From Sporomusaceae bacterium (GTDB taxonomy: Bacteria; Bacillota; Negativicutes; UBA1444): a DNA stretch of 64,000 bases. The DNA is taken from assembly GCA_018434355.1 (NCBI GenBank), contig JAHDPL010000003.1:1-64000 (forward strand), in the 5' to 3' direction. The position numbers and the translations under genes are program-made. Positions 34,420 through 44,273 of the stretch are shown in pieces. Numbering within the stretch: position 1 is the first letter of the stretch; every line of letters starts with the position of its first letter. The notes under the pieces were generated by a model. That model was not told where the DNA came from, searched no databases, and was given only the letters and a program-made list of their open reading frames with translations.

Positions 34420-37364
34420 TGACGAGATTTACCGACTTGAAGACCCGTTTTTCCGGCGTACATGATCTGATCAAATTCCGCGTGACGGAAATTTTGCTGA
34501 TTTCCACCGCCTATGACGGATTCGTTCTGGAAGAGGACGGTCAGTTGACGGAACAGATCTACAATCAGTTCGCTGACCTCAGTATTCCCTATATCCCGAG
34601 GATTCATCGGGTTTCCCGCCAGGACGAAGCGCTGGATGTGTTGGCGAGCCGAACCGTCCACCTGATCATCACCATGTCGCGGATCAGCGACATGGAGTCG
34701 TTCGTTTTGGAAAAATCGATCAACGAAGCCTATCCGTCGATTCCGATCGTGATGTTGTCCTATGACCGACTGACACCGGAAATGATTGTCCAGATTCGGC
34801 AAAATTCCTGTATCAACCGCGTGTTCCACTGGTCCGGCGACAGCAAGATATTGTTGGCGATTATCAAATATGTCGAAGACCAGTACAATGTTGAAGCCGA
34901 TAGCCGGCAGGGAGTGCAGGCTATCCTGCTGGTCGAGGATTCGCCGATCTACTATTCGCGGATTCTGCCGATCATTTATACGGAGATACTGACCCAGACC
35001 CGTTATCTGGTGCAGCACGCGATGAACATGAGTCACGGTTTGCTGCGGGTGCGTCTGCGACCGAAAATCCTGTTGGCGGAGACTTACGAGGAAGCAATGG
35101 AGATTATCCACCGCTATCGTTACAATCTGCTCGGTGTCATTTCAGACGTGCGGTTTCCCAAAGCCGGACAGCTCGATGCGGCAGCAGGTTTTGAACTGGC
35201 GCAGCGGGTGCGCGACATGATCACCGATTTTCCGTTCTTGTTGCAATCGGAGGAAACCGACAATGCCGCCAAGGCCCAGGCGCTGAAGGTGCATTTCCTC
35301 AACAAGAACTCGCCCAATCTGTTGCATGAGTTGCGGACGTTTATCCTGGAAAACTACGGGTTCGGCTCATTTGTCTTCAAATACCCGGACGGCCGGGTGA
35401 TCGGCGAAGCGACCGACATTACCAATCTGGAGCGGATTGTACGCGACCTGCCGGCGGAAAGCCTGCATTACCATGCCGTGAACAACCATTTTTCCCGCTG
35501 GTTCCGGGCTCGCACCGAGTTTGACGTGGCGGACAAGCTGCGGTTTATCGATGCGGAAGACATTTTTAATGTCGATGATATCCGCACCTATATTCTCGAC
35601 GTGCTCAACGCCTACTTCCAGCGTTATCAATCCGGTGTGATCCTTGACTTTGAAGGACTGGCCAAAAAAGACATGGAGAATGCCTTTATCAAGCTCGGTA
35701 CCGGATCGATGGGCGGCAAAGCGCGCGGCATCGCGTTTATGAACACGATGATCGCCAGAGCCTTTCTTAGTGAGAAGTACGAGGATATCAAGGTGAAAGT
35801 GCCGCGGTCGTTTGTCGTCTGCAGCGATGTGTTTGAAAAATTCATTGCCGATAATGGGATGTATGAGTTTATCGCCCAAACTTCTGACGAAGCGGAAATT
35901 GCCAGGCATTTTCTGACTGGTGAGTTGCCGCCGGTGATCCAGGAAAATCTGCGGGTTCTGACCCAGTGCATCAAAACGCCGCTAGCGGTCCGTTCCTCCA
36001 GTATTCTGGAAGATTCCCGCGTGTTGCCGTTCGCCGGAATCTACAAAACTTACATCGTGCCCAACAGCCATGAAGATCCGCAAGTCCGCCTGCGGCAACT
36101 GGCTGACGCGGTCAAGCTGGTCTATGCCTCGGTATTTTATGAATCGCCGGTGAAATACGCCAAAAACGCCGACATCCGCATCGAAGAGGAGAAGATGGCG
36201 GTGCTGATTCAGGAACTGGTCGGCGACCGGTTCGGTGATCTCTATTATCCGGTGATTTCCGGCGTGGCGCAGTCTTACAATTACTATCCCTACTATCCGA
36301 TGTTGCCGGAAGAAGGTACGATCAGTCTGGCGCTTGGGTTTGGCAAAGTCATCGTCGATGGCGAGCAGGTCTATCGGTACTGTCCGGCTCATCCGAAAAT
36401 GAACCCGATGATATCTAGCGCAACCGAATACCTGAAAAAGTCGCAGCGCACCTTCTATGCGCTGGACCTTGTGGAGTCCGCTTCGGCCCAGATGCAGATC
36501 GACGATAACTGCAACTACAAACAACTGCCGATCTCGCGCGCTCACAAAGACGGCGTCCTGGAATACGTCGGCAGCACTTATTCGGCAGATAACGACTATA
36601 TCGACGACAATATCCATCTGCCGGGGCCCAAAGTCGCCACCTTCGCACCGATCTTAAAATATAACCGGTTGCCGCTGACGGAGATCGTCAAAGATTTTCT
36701 GCGACTCGGCCAACAGTCGTTTGGGGCGCATGTCGAAATCGAGTTTGCCGTCAACCTGCCCAAAGATCCCAGCAAACCCAAGGAGTTCTACTTTTTGCAG
36801 ATCCGGCCGATGGTGGCCGGCAAGGAAGCGATTCAGATCGAAATGGAAATCGGCAAGGAGCTCTGGTGCGCCAGCGATCGAACAATCGGCAACGGCGTTT
36901 ATCAGAACATCCACGATATCATCTATGTAAATCCTGACAGCTTCGACCTGAGCCAGAGCATGCAAATCGCCGCGGAAATCGCCGAACTGAACCGCAGCCT
37001 GTTTAAGGAAGGGCGTCGCTGCATCCTGATCGGGTTTGGCCGGATGGGTACGACGGACCGCTGGTTGGGAATTCCGCTGACTTGGGCCCAGATGTCGCAG
37101 GCACATGTGATTGTTGAAGTCGATCGTAAGGATTTGCATCCGGAACCATCGATGGGCAGTCACTTCTTTCACAATATGACGGCGACCAATATGGGTTATT
37201 TCCATATCCAATACGGAAAAGACAGCGGTTCTTGGCTCGACTGGGAATGGCTGCAGTCCCAACCGGTCATTCAACGAACAAAATACGCGACGTTGGTTCG
37301 TCGTGACGAAGCGTATCAAGTGAAAATTGACGGTCGCCACTTCAAAGGGGCCATATACAAATGA
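34416..37364 (+). CDS. Tandem receiver-like protein fused to a PEP/pyruvate-binding (PPDK N-terminal) domain
   Basis: A 982-aa fusion. Residues about 25-150 form a receiver-like fold that lacks the phospho-acceptor aspartate. Residues about 168-305 form a second receiver with EDS, SDVRFP and a conserved lysine in FLNKNSP. A region of about 310-425 follows, then a PEP synthase/PPDK ATP-binding domain (about 430-830) with GSMGGKARG, AVRSSSILEDS and FLQIRPM. The phosphohistidine swivel domain and the PEP-binding barrel of full PEP synthase are missing, and a unique C-terminal part (about 830-982) is present. It cannot be a complete PEP synthase. A signal-controlled ATP-grasp enzyme is inferred; the target is unknown. 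Confidence 0.85.
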   Translation: MMTRFTDLKTRFSGVHDLIKFRVTEILLISTAYDGFVLEEDGQLTEQIYNQFADLSIPYIPRIHRVSRQDEALDVLASRTVHLIITMSRISDMESFVLEKSINEAYPSIPIVMLSYDRLTPEMIVQIRQNSCINRVFHWSGDSKILLAIIKYVEDQYNVEADSRQGVQAILLVEDSPIYYSRILPIIYTEILTQTRYLVQHAMNMSHGLLRVRLRPKILLAETYEEAMEIIHRYRYNLLGVISDVRFPKAGQLDAAAGFELAQRVRDMITDFPFLLQSEETDNAAKAQALKVHFLNKNSPNLLHELRTFILENYGFGSFVFKYPDGRVIGEATDITNLERIVRDLPAESLHYHAVNNHFSRWFRARTEFDVADKLRFIDAEDIFNVDDIRTYILDVLNAYFQRYQSGVILDFEGLAKKDMENAFIKLGTGSMGGKARGIAFMNTMIARAFLSEKYEDIKVKVPRSFVVCSDVFEKFIADNGMYEFIAQTSDEAEIARHFLTGELPPVIQENLRVLTQCIKTPLAVRSSSILEDSRVLPFAGIYKTYIVPNSHEDPQVRLRQLADAVKLVYASVFYESPVKYAKNADIRIEEEKMAVLIQELVGDRFGDLYYPVISGVAQSYNYYPYYPMLPEEGTISLALGFGKVIVDGEQVYRYCPAHPKMNPMISSATEYLKKSQRTFYALDLVESASAQMQIDDNCNYKQLPISRAHKDGVLEYVGSTYSADNDYIDDNIHLPGPKVATFAPILKYNRLPLTEIVKDFLRLGQQSFGAHVEIEFAVNLPKDPSKPKEFYFLQIRPMVAGKEAIQIEMEIGKELWCASDRTIGNGVYQNIHDIIYVNPDSFDLSQSMQIAAEIAELNRSLFKEGRRCILIGFGRMGTTDRWLGIPLTWAQMSQAHVIVEVDRKDLHPEPSMGSHFFHNMTATNMGYFHIQYGKDSGSWLDWEWLQSQPVIQRTKYATLVRRDEAYQVKIDGRHFKGAIYK

Positions 37365-37509
37365 TGGTTTACAACTTATAAAATATTCGGACAAATTCTG
37401 TATACAAAATACGCCCTTTCTGATAAAATGTTACATAGAAGCAGGGAACAATCCGGGGAAACCGGGTTCGCCCCTCGAATGCGGCAACAATAATAGGGGA
37501 GGGAACAAA

Positions 37510-38862
37510 ATGACCAAGTCAAAACAGTTTTTGAACGATCTTTTTAAACGTGTAGTCGATCGAAATCCGAACGAGCCGGAGTTTCACCAGACGGTCAAGG
37601 AAGTACTCGATTCTTTGGAAGGTGTGGTGGAAAAACACCCTGAATACATCGAACTGGGAATCCTTGAACGGATTGTCGAACCGGAACGTCAGATCATTTT
37701 CCGCGTGCCTTGGCAGGATGATTCCGGCAAGGCCAGAATGAATCGCGGTTTCCGTGTGCAGTTCAATAGTGCTATCGGTCCATATAAAGGTGGTTTGCGG
37801 TTTCATCCGTCGGTAAACCTTAGTATCATGAAGTTCCTTGGTTTCGAGCAGATTTTCAAGAATTCGCTGACCGGCCTGCCGATCGGCGGCGGCAAAGGCG
37901 GTTCCGATTTCGATCCGCGCGGCAAGTCCGATGCGGAAATGATGCGGTTCTGCCAGAGCTTTATGACCGAACTGTATCGTCATATCGGTCCTGACGCAGA
38001 CGTGCCGGCAGGCGACCTTGGAGTGGGCGGTCGGGAAATCGGCTATCTGTTCGGCCAATACAAACGGATCAAAGGCAGCTATGAAAATGGCGTTCTGACA
38101 GGCAAAGGCCTGCCTTATGGCGGCAGCTTGGCACGGCCGGAAGCGACAGGTTTCGGCATCACTTACTTCTGTCAGGCGATGCTGCAATCCAAAGGGACGT
38201 CGCTGGAAGGCAAAACCGTTGCCGTATCTGGTTTCGGCAATGTTTCCTGGGGTGTTGTTACGAAGGTCAACGAGCTGGGTGGCAAGGTTGTCACGCTTTC
38301 CGGTCCTGACGGCTATATCTATGACCCGGACGGCGTCAGCGGCGAAAAAATTGAGTATATGCTGGAAATGAGAGCTTCCTGCCGTGACCGGGTGCAGGAT
38401 TATGCAGACCAATACGGGGTCAAGTTTTTCCCGGGCGAAAAACCCTGGGGTGTAAAAGTGGATGTCGTGATTCCTTGCGCAACGCAAAATGACATCCTTG
38501 TGGAAGACGCCGAAAAAATCATTGCCAATGGCGTGAAATTCGTTTGTGAAGGCGCCAACATGCCCTGCACGAATGAAGCGGTGGAACACTTCCTTGAACA
38601 CGGCGTCTACGTCGGTCCTTCCAAGGCGGCCAATGCCGGTGGGGTAGCCACTTCCGCGCTGGAAATGTCGCAGAACAGCATGCGGCTTGCCTGGACGTTC
38701 GAAGAGGTTGACACGAGACTGAAAACGATCATGAGCGACATCTACACCAACTCCAGCCAGGCGGCTGAAGATTACGGCCACAAGGACAATTTGGTGGTCG
38801 GAGCGAATATCGCGGGCTTCATAAAAGTGGCAGAAGCGATGAAAGCGCAAGGCCTGGTATAG
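37510..38862 (+). CDS. gdhA: NADP-type glutamate dehydrogenase
   Basis: A 450-aa hexameric glutamate dehydrogenase that makes glutamate from 2-oxoglutarate and ammonium. The substrate-binding KGGLRFHPSVNLS and GGGKGGSDFDPRGKS stretches carry the catalytic lysine region, and the Rossmann motif GFGNVSWG lies near residue 240. The size and motifs fit the biosynthetic NADP-dependent branch; coenzyme choice is inferred. GGGGAGGG precedes ATG 37510. It appears to be an independent unit, with a 145-bp leader and a terminator behind it. Confidence 0.95.
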   Translation: MTKSKQFLNDLFKRVVDRNPNEPEFHQTVKEVLDSLEGVVEKHPEYIELGILERIVEPERQIIFRVPWQDDSGKARMNRGFRVQFNSAIGPYKGGLRFHPSVNLSIMKFLGFEQIFKNSLTGLPIGGGKGGSDFDPRGKSDAEMMRFCQSFMTELYRHIGPDADVPAGDLGVGGREIGYLFGQYKRIKGSYENGVLTGKGLPYGGSLARPEATGFGITYFCQAMLQSKGTSLEGKTVAVSGFGNVSWGVVTKVNELGGKVVTLSGPDGYIYDPDGVSGEKIEYMLEMRASCRDRVQDYADQYGVKFFPGEKPWGVKVDVVIPCATQNDILVEDAEKIIANGVKFVCEGANMPCTNEAVEHFLEHGVYVGPSKAANAGGVATSALEMSQNSMRLAWTFEEVDTRLKTIMSDIYTNSSQAAEDYGHKDNLVVGANIAGFIKVAEAMKAQGLV

Positions 38863-38885
38863 CAAGGGCCGTGAATCAATAAAAG

Positions 38886-38926
38886 AGGACCTGGACAACC
38901 CTTTGCCGGGTTGGTCCAGGTCCTTT
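38886..38926. terminator. Shared terminator of gdhA and the chemoreceptor gene
   Basis: AGGACCTGGAC-AACC pairs with GGTTGGTCCAGGTCCT with one bulge, around CTTTGCC. The two flanking genes converge on it. Confidence 0.85.
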
Positions 38927-38961
38927 CGATTTGTCGCGGTCAGGTTCGCGCCTGTAACTGG

Positions 38962-40674
38962 TTACATGCCGTGCGGCGCCAGTTTGAATTTCTCGACCAG
39001 CTCTTTCAGTTCCTGACCTTTGGCTGCGGTTTCCCCGGCGCCGGAAGCAACGGTGTGCATGGTGGCGGACATCTGTTCGGCTGCCGCAGCGACTTCTTCT
39101 GCATTGGCGGCATTGCTGTCGTTGATATCGGCAATGCTTTCAATCAGGGTCACGATTTGCTCGGAGGTAGCTACCTCAGACTTTGTGATGTCGAGAATCC
39201 GGTCGGAATCGGCGACTGTTTCTGTGACCGATTGTACGATCTTATTCAAGGCCGTGCCGGCTTCTTTGACCAACGAGACCCCTTGCTCCACTTCGCCGCG
39301 GCTTTGTTGCGTCGTGGCGACGGCTGCCGCGGTGCTGGCCGAGACCTTGCGAATCAGGCCCGCGACTTCTTCGGCGCCTTGGTTTGATTGTTCCGCCAGT
39401 TTGCGTACTTCCTCGGCTACCACGGCGAAGCCGCGGCCCGCCTCGCCGGCCCGCGCCGCTTCAATCGCTGCATTTAGCGCCAACAAGTTGGTTTGGCCGG
39501 CAATATTCGTGATGGTATCGGCAATCAGTTCGATCTGTTTGGAGTAAGCCTCCAGCTCGTTGATGCCTTTCTCGGTTAGTGCGGTTTGTTCACGGATGTT
39601 ATCCATACGCCGGATCGTTTCGTTGACTGTGTTCTCGCCTTGCTTGGCTGCTTCCAGTGCCAGCGCCGAGTTGGCCTGGGCAGTGACCGCCCGTTCTTTG
39701 GCGATCTGGATCAACGAAGAAAGTTGCACCAGAACTTTGGAGGTGTTGATGACAGACTCTTTGCCGTGGACGGTGTTGGCCGCCAAGTGGGTCATGTTGG
39801 TCGCCACCTCCTCGGTGGTGGAGGTGACCTCTTGCGAGGAAGCCGCCATTTGCTGGGCGGCAGCTGCCAACTCGTCGGAAGAGCTGCGGACGATCGACAT
39901 GATGCGGCTTTGTTCTTTGGCCATATCGTTAAACTCGCCCACCATCTGACCGATTTCATCCTGGGTGTTGACCTGGCCCCTGACTGTCAGATCGCCGCTG
40001 GCCATGCGTTGCATCAGTGCCTGCATTTCCTTGACCGGCCGGGTGATGCCGCGGGCGACGAACACGCCGGCCAAAATGCCGACCAGCAGGGAAACGAGGC
40101 TGGCGACAATGACCATCATGATTGTTTTGTCACCCATATCGGCCGTTGCTTTCATTGCCCGGGAGATATCGTTCTTTTGCAGGTCGCGCAGTTCATTCAG
40201 CTTCTTAAGAAAAGCGCCGACATCACGGACCACATCTGGCCGGCGGGCATAATCGACGGCTTCCTTGTCTTTGCCTGCCTGTTTCAGAGCAATTACTGCA
40301 TCGCCGATTTCGGAATAACGCTTGTTCAGTGCTTGCACTTCCTGGGTGGTTTTACGAATCTGCTCGTTGGTGGTTTTTGCTTCGAGCGCGGCGATCAGTT
40401 CGGCGTTCTGTTTGTAGAGATTGCGGAAGTTCTCAAGTGCAGCGTTGTCGCCTGTCAACAGATAGCCCCGCAATTGCGCCACCTGTTCCAAGGCTTTTGC
40501 GTTCATGTCCGCCATACTGAGCAACATCGGAATGTTGGTGTCTTCCAAGGACTGTATGCTCTGGTTCATGCCGCGCACCAGGAAGAACGTGATGCCGGAA
40601 GACACCAGGCCGATCAGGCAGACCAGCAGAAAACCCGCCAATAATTTGGCCATCAGGGATTTGAATGTGAACAT
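38962..40674 (-). CDS. Methyl-accepting chemotaxis protein
   Basis: A 570-aa chemoreceptor. TM helices at about 10-30 and 188-210 flank a helical 4HB-type periplasmic sensor. A HAMP domain (about 210-265) and the signalling domain follow, with the hairpin tip [20 protein letters not shown] near residue 400. No CheR-tether pentapeptide is visible at the C terminus (LAPHGM). GGGAGG precedes the ATG. It follows the STAS gene by 30 bp on the same strand, so it may share its transcript. The ligand is unknown. Confidence 0.94.
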   Translation of the reverse strand: MFTFKSLMAKLLAGFLLVCLIGLVSSGITFFLVRGMNQSIQSLEDTNIPMLLSMADMNAKALEQVAQLRGYLLTGDNAALENFRNLYKQNAELIAALEAKTTNEQIRKTTQEVQALNKRYSEIGDAVIALKQAGKDKEAVDYARRPDVVRDVGAFLKKLNELRDLQKNDISRAMKATADMGDKTIMMVIVASLVSLLVGILAGVFVARGITRPVKEMQALMQRMASGDLTVRGQVNTQDEIGQMVGEFNDMAKEQSRIMSIVRSSSDELAAAAQQMAASSQEVTSTTEEVATNMTHLAANTVHGKESVINTSKVLVQLSSLIQIAKERAVTAQANSALALEAAKQGENTVNETIRRMDNIREQTALTEKGINELEAYSKQIELIADTITNIAGQTNLLALNAAIEAARAGEAGRGFAVVAEEVRKLAEQSNQGAEEVAGLIRKVSASTAAAVATTQQSRGEVEQGVSLVKEAGTALNKIVQSVTETVADSDRILDITKSEVATSEQIVTLIESIADINDSNAANAEEVAAAAEQMSATMHTVASGAGETAAKGQELKELVEKFKLAPHGM

Positions 40675-40704
40675 GGCTATTGCACCTCCCTGCGTATTGC
40701 GCTG

Positions 40705-41010
40705 CTAGGATTGTATGGTAAACACGTCATAGAGCCGGGTGCGTTCGAACAAGGTCTTGACCCTGCCGGATAGGCCTTTTAGGACCAGTTTGCCGTTTTT
40801 TCCCTTTAACTCTTCGTCCAGATAAATGAATAGACCCAATCCGGTGCTGTCCATGTAGTCAATGCCCGAAAGATCGAACAGGAAGTTTTTGTTGTCCTTT
40901 TTGATCAGTTCCTGAATTGCATCGCGCAATGCTGCGGCGTCCACCGCATACATGCTGCCGCCCAGTTTCACGGTGACCTGGCTTCCGGTTGTCTGTATTT
41001 CCTGCAACAC
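40705..41010 (-). CDS. STAS-domain anti-sigma-factor antagonist
   Basis: A 101-aa single STAS domain protein like RsbV/SpoIIAA. The phosphorylatable serine lies in YMDSTGLGLF. Phosphorylation by an RsbW-type kinase and dephosphorylation by a SpoIIE-type phosphatase would switch it. Both activities are found in the next upstream gene, only 27 bp away, which makes the pair a likely cognate couple. No sigma factor or separate anti-sigma gene is present in the window. Confidence 0.92.
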   Translation of the reverse strand: MLQEIQTTGSQVTVKLGGSMYAVDAAALRDAIQELIKKDNKNFLFDLSGIDYMDSTGLGLFIYLDEELKGKNGKLVLKGLSGRVKTLFERTRLYDVFTIQS

Positions 41011-41037
41011 CTTTGGTCTCCCCTTTCATTCGTTATT

Positions 41038-43080
41038 TCATTTTTGCAGCCGTTTCAGCAACAACACTTCATTGCCGGTCAGGCTATAGTAGACTTTGTC
41101 CATACAATCCCGCATGATTGCTATGCCACGCCCGCTATGCGCATGGGGGTTGAAGCTTTCCAGATGTTCTTTCCCCAGAAAACGCTGGCTGTCAAAGCCG
41201 CGACCGGAGTCTTTGATCCGGATCGACATGTAGCCGTTATATTTTTGAATCCGCACGAAAACCGGACGGGTATCCGAGCCGTGACGCAGTGCATTTCCGG
41301 CAGCCTCATGAAAGGCTAGCAAGATGTCGTCGGCTGCTTCGGCAAAATGGCGTTCAACAAATTCGGTCACCTGCAGCCGGGCGGAATGGAATTCTTCAAA
41401 TCCAACAAAATGCAGTTGCAGTTCAGGCCGCAAATTCGGCGCAGCCCGCTTGTCGGATTTTAGCTCGATGCAGAGACCGGCCATATCGTCCCAGGCAAGA
41501 GACGACAGCCGCATGTTTTCCAGCATGTCGCAGGATTCGACAAAGGTCTGGCAGGGGAAGTTGTCCGGCGTCAACTGCTCGGCAAACCCATCGGTCAGGA
41601 AATAAAAACAATCTCCTGCGCGTGCGGGGTAGATCCGTTCCTCAAAGATCGGAGTTCGCTTCAAACCCATCAAAGAACCGGTCAACTGGACCCGCCCTGC
41701 ATAGTAGCGGGTTTTGATGAAGAATTCATAAAGGCCGCCGCAGACGACTTTCAGTTCATTGTGCCGCAAGTCCAGTTCGAAACAGATGGCGGCGAAATAG
41801 GCGCCTTCAGAAAAATATCCCAGGGAGTGGCCATGGACCCATTTCATTTTTTCGACCAGCGGCAAGGAGAGCAGGGCAGCTTCGCGGAATAACGCCGACA
41901 AGGCTGAAGTGCGCAACCCTGCGGTTACGCCGTGACCGGTCACATCGGCCACATATCCGAACAGAACATCTCCCTTAAGGCCCCAAAAATAGTCGTACAA
42001 GTCACCGCTCACCGTGTGTAGCGGCTGAAAAAACGTTTTGATTTTTAGCCGCGGGTCATCGTAATGAAACGGTAAATAAGCCTGTTGCACTTCGGCAGCC
42101 AGGTCGATGTCGCGGGTGAAGTCTTCATCCCGTTTTATCAAGGCATTCAGCAGTTGGACGTTTTCCGAGACCATTGCAGCCAGATTGGCGAACTGCTGCA
42201 GCATCGATTTTTCCAAACTGGAGATGTTGCGGTCGGAATCGGCAAAACCCAGACAAATGATGCCGATCATTTTGTTCAGGTAATAAAGCGGCAGAAAGGC
42301 GATGGTTCCAAGATTGTTCAGCCAAGACAGTCGAACCCGGTTGCCCCAGTTGGGATAGTCATGGATTACGAGAAATTTGCCGGTGGTCCAGACGAGCCCG
42401 GCGCCGCCTTCGCCCCGTCTGACTGCGATGCCGAGGACACTGGGATCGACATTGGGCCCGATGAATTTCATCTCCATCAGGTTCAGGCTCTCATTTAACA
42501 GGTAGATGCTGGCAAAATTCGCTTCCAGTATATTCTGGGCATGAATCAGGATCGTGTTCATCAATCGGGCATAGTCTTTTTGTTTGACCATATCCAGTGA
42601 GATTTTGTGCAGACTGTTGAGAAAACTGTTTTGCCTTTCCAGGCGGCGGGCGATTTTTTCGTGCCGACGTAACTGAAGTTTTTGTTTTCTTTCTATCCGC
42701 CATTTGAGCAGCGACATGGACAGCAGATCCAATTCTTCATCAAGCAAATGCCTTGCAGCGAATTCTTGACCAAGCTGTGAATCGACGATAAGATGCAGAA
42801 AGGCCAGTACGATCCCCTCTGAATGGATCGGTAACTTGATGAAGTGTCCACGGGCCTGAAAAAGGTCATAATCGGGCAGTGCAGTCAACCGACGGCTTTC
42901 GCCGCTTTCATTGGGCGGCGAAAAGACAGCAGCGCAAGTCGCGCCGGACTTCAGTGCAATATGGCGGAGCATCAGCTGGACTGTTGCTTCGCCATTATCA
43001 GTTTGTGAAAAGGTTCGCAGGATGTCGATGCATGAATCCGGAGCGCAACAGGTCGATTCCGGCAGGGACGGGTTGCTCAT
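41038..43080 (-). CDS. SpoIIE-type PP2C phosphatase fused to RsbW-like kinase domain
   Basis: A 680-aa protein. A GAF domain (about 160-315) is followed by a SpoIIE phosphatase (about 330-540) with metal-binding aspartates in GDLYD and DVTGHG. A HATPase domain of the RsbW type (about 560-680) closes the protein, with EAAGNALRHG, DSGRGFD and GRGIAIM motifs. It therefore carries both enzymes that set the phosphorylation state of a STAS protein, and the STAS gene follows directly. The N-terminal 150 residues are unassigned. A terminator lies upstream (43177), so transcription probably begins in the AT-rich gap at 43081-43176. Confidence 0.9.
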   Translation of the reverse strand: MSNPSLPESTCCAPDSCIDILRTFSQTDNGEATVQLMLRHIALKSGATCAAVFSPPNESGESRRLTALPDYDLFQARGHFIKLPIHSEGIVLAFLHLIVDSQLGQEFAARHLLDEELDLLSMSLLKWRIERKQKLQLRRHEKIARRLERQNSFLNSLHKISLDMVKQKDYARLMNTILIHAQNILEANFASIYLLNESLNLMEMKFIGPNVDPSVLGIAVRRGEGGAGLVWTTGKFLVIHDYPNWGNRVRLSWLNNLGTIAFLPLYYLNKMIGIICLGFADSDRNISSLEKSMLQQFANLAAMVSENVQLLNALIKRDEDFTRDIDLAAEVQQAYLPFHYDDPRLKIKTFFQPLHTVSGDLYDYFWGLKGDVLFGYVADVTGHGVTAGLRTSALSALFREAALLSLPLVEKMKWVHGHSLGYFSEGAYFAAICFELDLRHNELKVVCGGLYEFFIKTRYYAGRVQLTGSLMGLKRTPIFEERIYPARAGDCFYFLTDGFAEQLTPDNFPCQTFVESCDMLENMRLSSLAWDDMAGLCIELKSDKRAAPNLRPELQLHFVGFEEFHSARLQVTEFVERHFAEAADDILLAFHEAAGNALRHGSDTRPVFVRIQKYNGYMSIRIKDSGRGFDSQRFLGKEHLESFNPHAHSGRGIAIMRDCMDKVYYSLTGNEVLLLKRLQK

Positions 43081-43176
43081 AGTAGCCCGCCTTTAATTTA
43101 ATAAGTTAATAATATTATTTTTCGCCAATTTTTGGATACTTCCTGCAAACAACCAAAAAATAATTCGAATAATATG

Positions 43177-43207
43177 AAAAAGCGAAACCGCGCAGGCATA
43201 TTTCGCT
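43177..43207 (-). terminator. Terminator after the HD-domain regulator
   Basis: Read on the minus strand, AGCGAAA pairs with TTTCGCT around a 13-nt loop and is followed by TTTT. Confidence 0.65.
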
Positions 43208-43208
43208 C

Positions 43209-44273
43209 TCATGACCATTTCTGGTGGATGGAAACAAACTGATCGTATTGTTGCAGAAAGATCTGCAACAAGTCTGGCTGAAAACTGATGCCTGACTCGT
43301 TGGCCATGATTTGCCGGGTCAGCTCATAGGGGAGAGGTTCCTTATAAGGCCGTTTACTCAGCAATGCATCAAACACATCGGCAATAGCGGTGATGCGGGC
43401 CTCGAGCGGAATCGATTCGCCGGTCAGTCCTTCCAGGTACCCGTCACCATTCCATTTTTCGTGATGGTAGAGGACGATTCGCTTGGCAACGGGCTCAATT
43501 TCTTCATCGGCGATCATTTGGTGGCCAATCGCTACGTGCAGTTTCATTGTTGCATACTCCTGTTCATCGAGTCGGCCCGGTTTCCAGAGAATATCCTGTG
43601 AAATGCCGATTTTGCCGATGTCGTGCAAAGGCGCGTACAACCGCAGTAATTGCGCGAAGCGATGCTCGCAGCCATACAGCCTGGCCAGCAGTTCGGCATA
43701 GTCACCGACCCGGCGATTGTGTTTGCCGGTCAGTTCATCGCGGAATAGTGAGGCGTTTTCCAGCGAATTGACCATCGCCATGGTCAGGCGTTCGATGCTG
43801 CGGGTCTTTTCGTCCACCAGGCTAGTCAGATGGATTTCCCTGTCGGATAGCAGCAGATTTTGCTGCTCAATTTTCGCAGCGTAATGCTTCAGTTTAAGGT
43901 GGGTCTTGACCCGCGCCAACAGTTCCGTTTGATTGAACGGTTTGGTGACATAATCGACCCCGCCGGCTTCCAGTCCCTGTACTACATCCAGCGCGTCGTT
44001 CATTGCCGAGAGGAAAATCACCGGTATTTTTTCCGTTTCCGGGGAGGCTTTCAACCTCTCGCAGACTTCAAAACCAGTCAGGCCGGGCATCATGATGTCC
44101 AGCAAAATGAGGTCGAAGGCGGTTTCCTTTACCTTGTTCAACGCGTCCTCGCCATTTTTGGCGAAGGCTACGTCAAATCCGGCCTCTTTTAGGATGTTGC
44201 CCAATAACTTGAGGTTGAGCGGGACATCATCAACAATCAGGATTTTATCAGTGCCTGAGTCATGTTTCATCAA
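43209..44273 (-). CDS. Response regulator with HD-GYP-like output
   Basis: A 354-aa protein. The receiver (about 10-130) has DD, phospho-acceptor D in [10 protein letters not shown] and K in VTKPF. A short helical linker follows, then an HD domain (about 175-345) with HDIGKIGI and [19 protein letters not shown] enzymes normally read GYP; here the proline is leucine. Phosphodiesterase action on cyclic di-GMP is likely but not certain. It overlaps the hybrid kinase gene by 4 nt and is probably its partner. Confidence 0.92.
   Translation of the reverse strand: MMKHDSGTDKILIVDDVPLNLKLLGNILKEAGFDVAFAKNGEDALNKVKETAFDLILLDIMMPGLTGFEVCERLKASPETEKIPVIFLSAMNDALDVVQGLEAGGVDYVTKPFNQTELLARVKTHLKLKHYAAKIEQQNLLLSDREIHLTSLVDEKTRSIERLTMAMVNSLENASLFRDELTGKHNRRVGDYAELLARLYGCEHRFAQLLRLYAPLHDIGKIGISQDILWKPGRLDEQEYATMKLHVAIGHQMIADEEIEPVAKRIVLYHHEKWNGDGYLEGLTGESIPLEARITAIADVFDALLSKRPYKEPLPYELTRQIMANESGISFQPDLLQIFLQQYDQFVSIHQKWS

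Noticed and set aside
37519-38898. 459-codon minus-strand open frame opposite gdhA
   Set aside because: Shadow of an unambiguous glutamate dehydrogenase.
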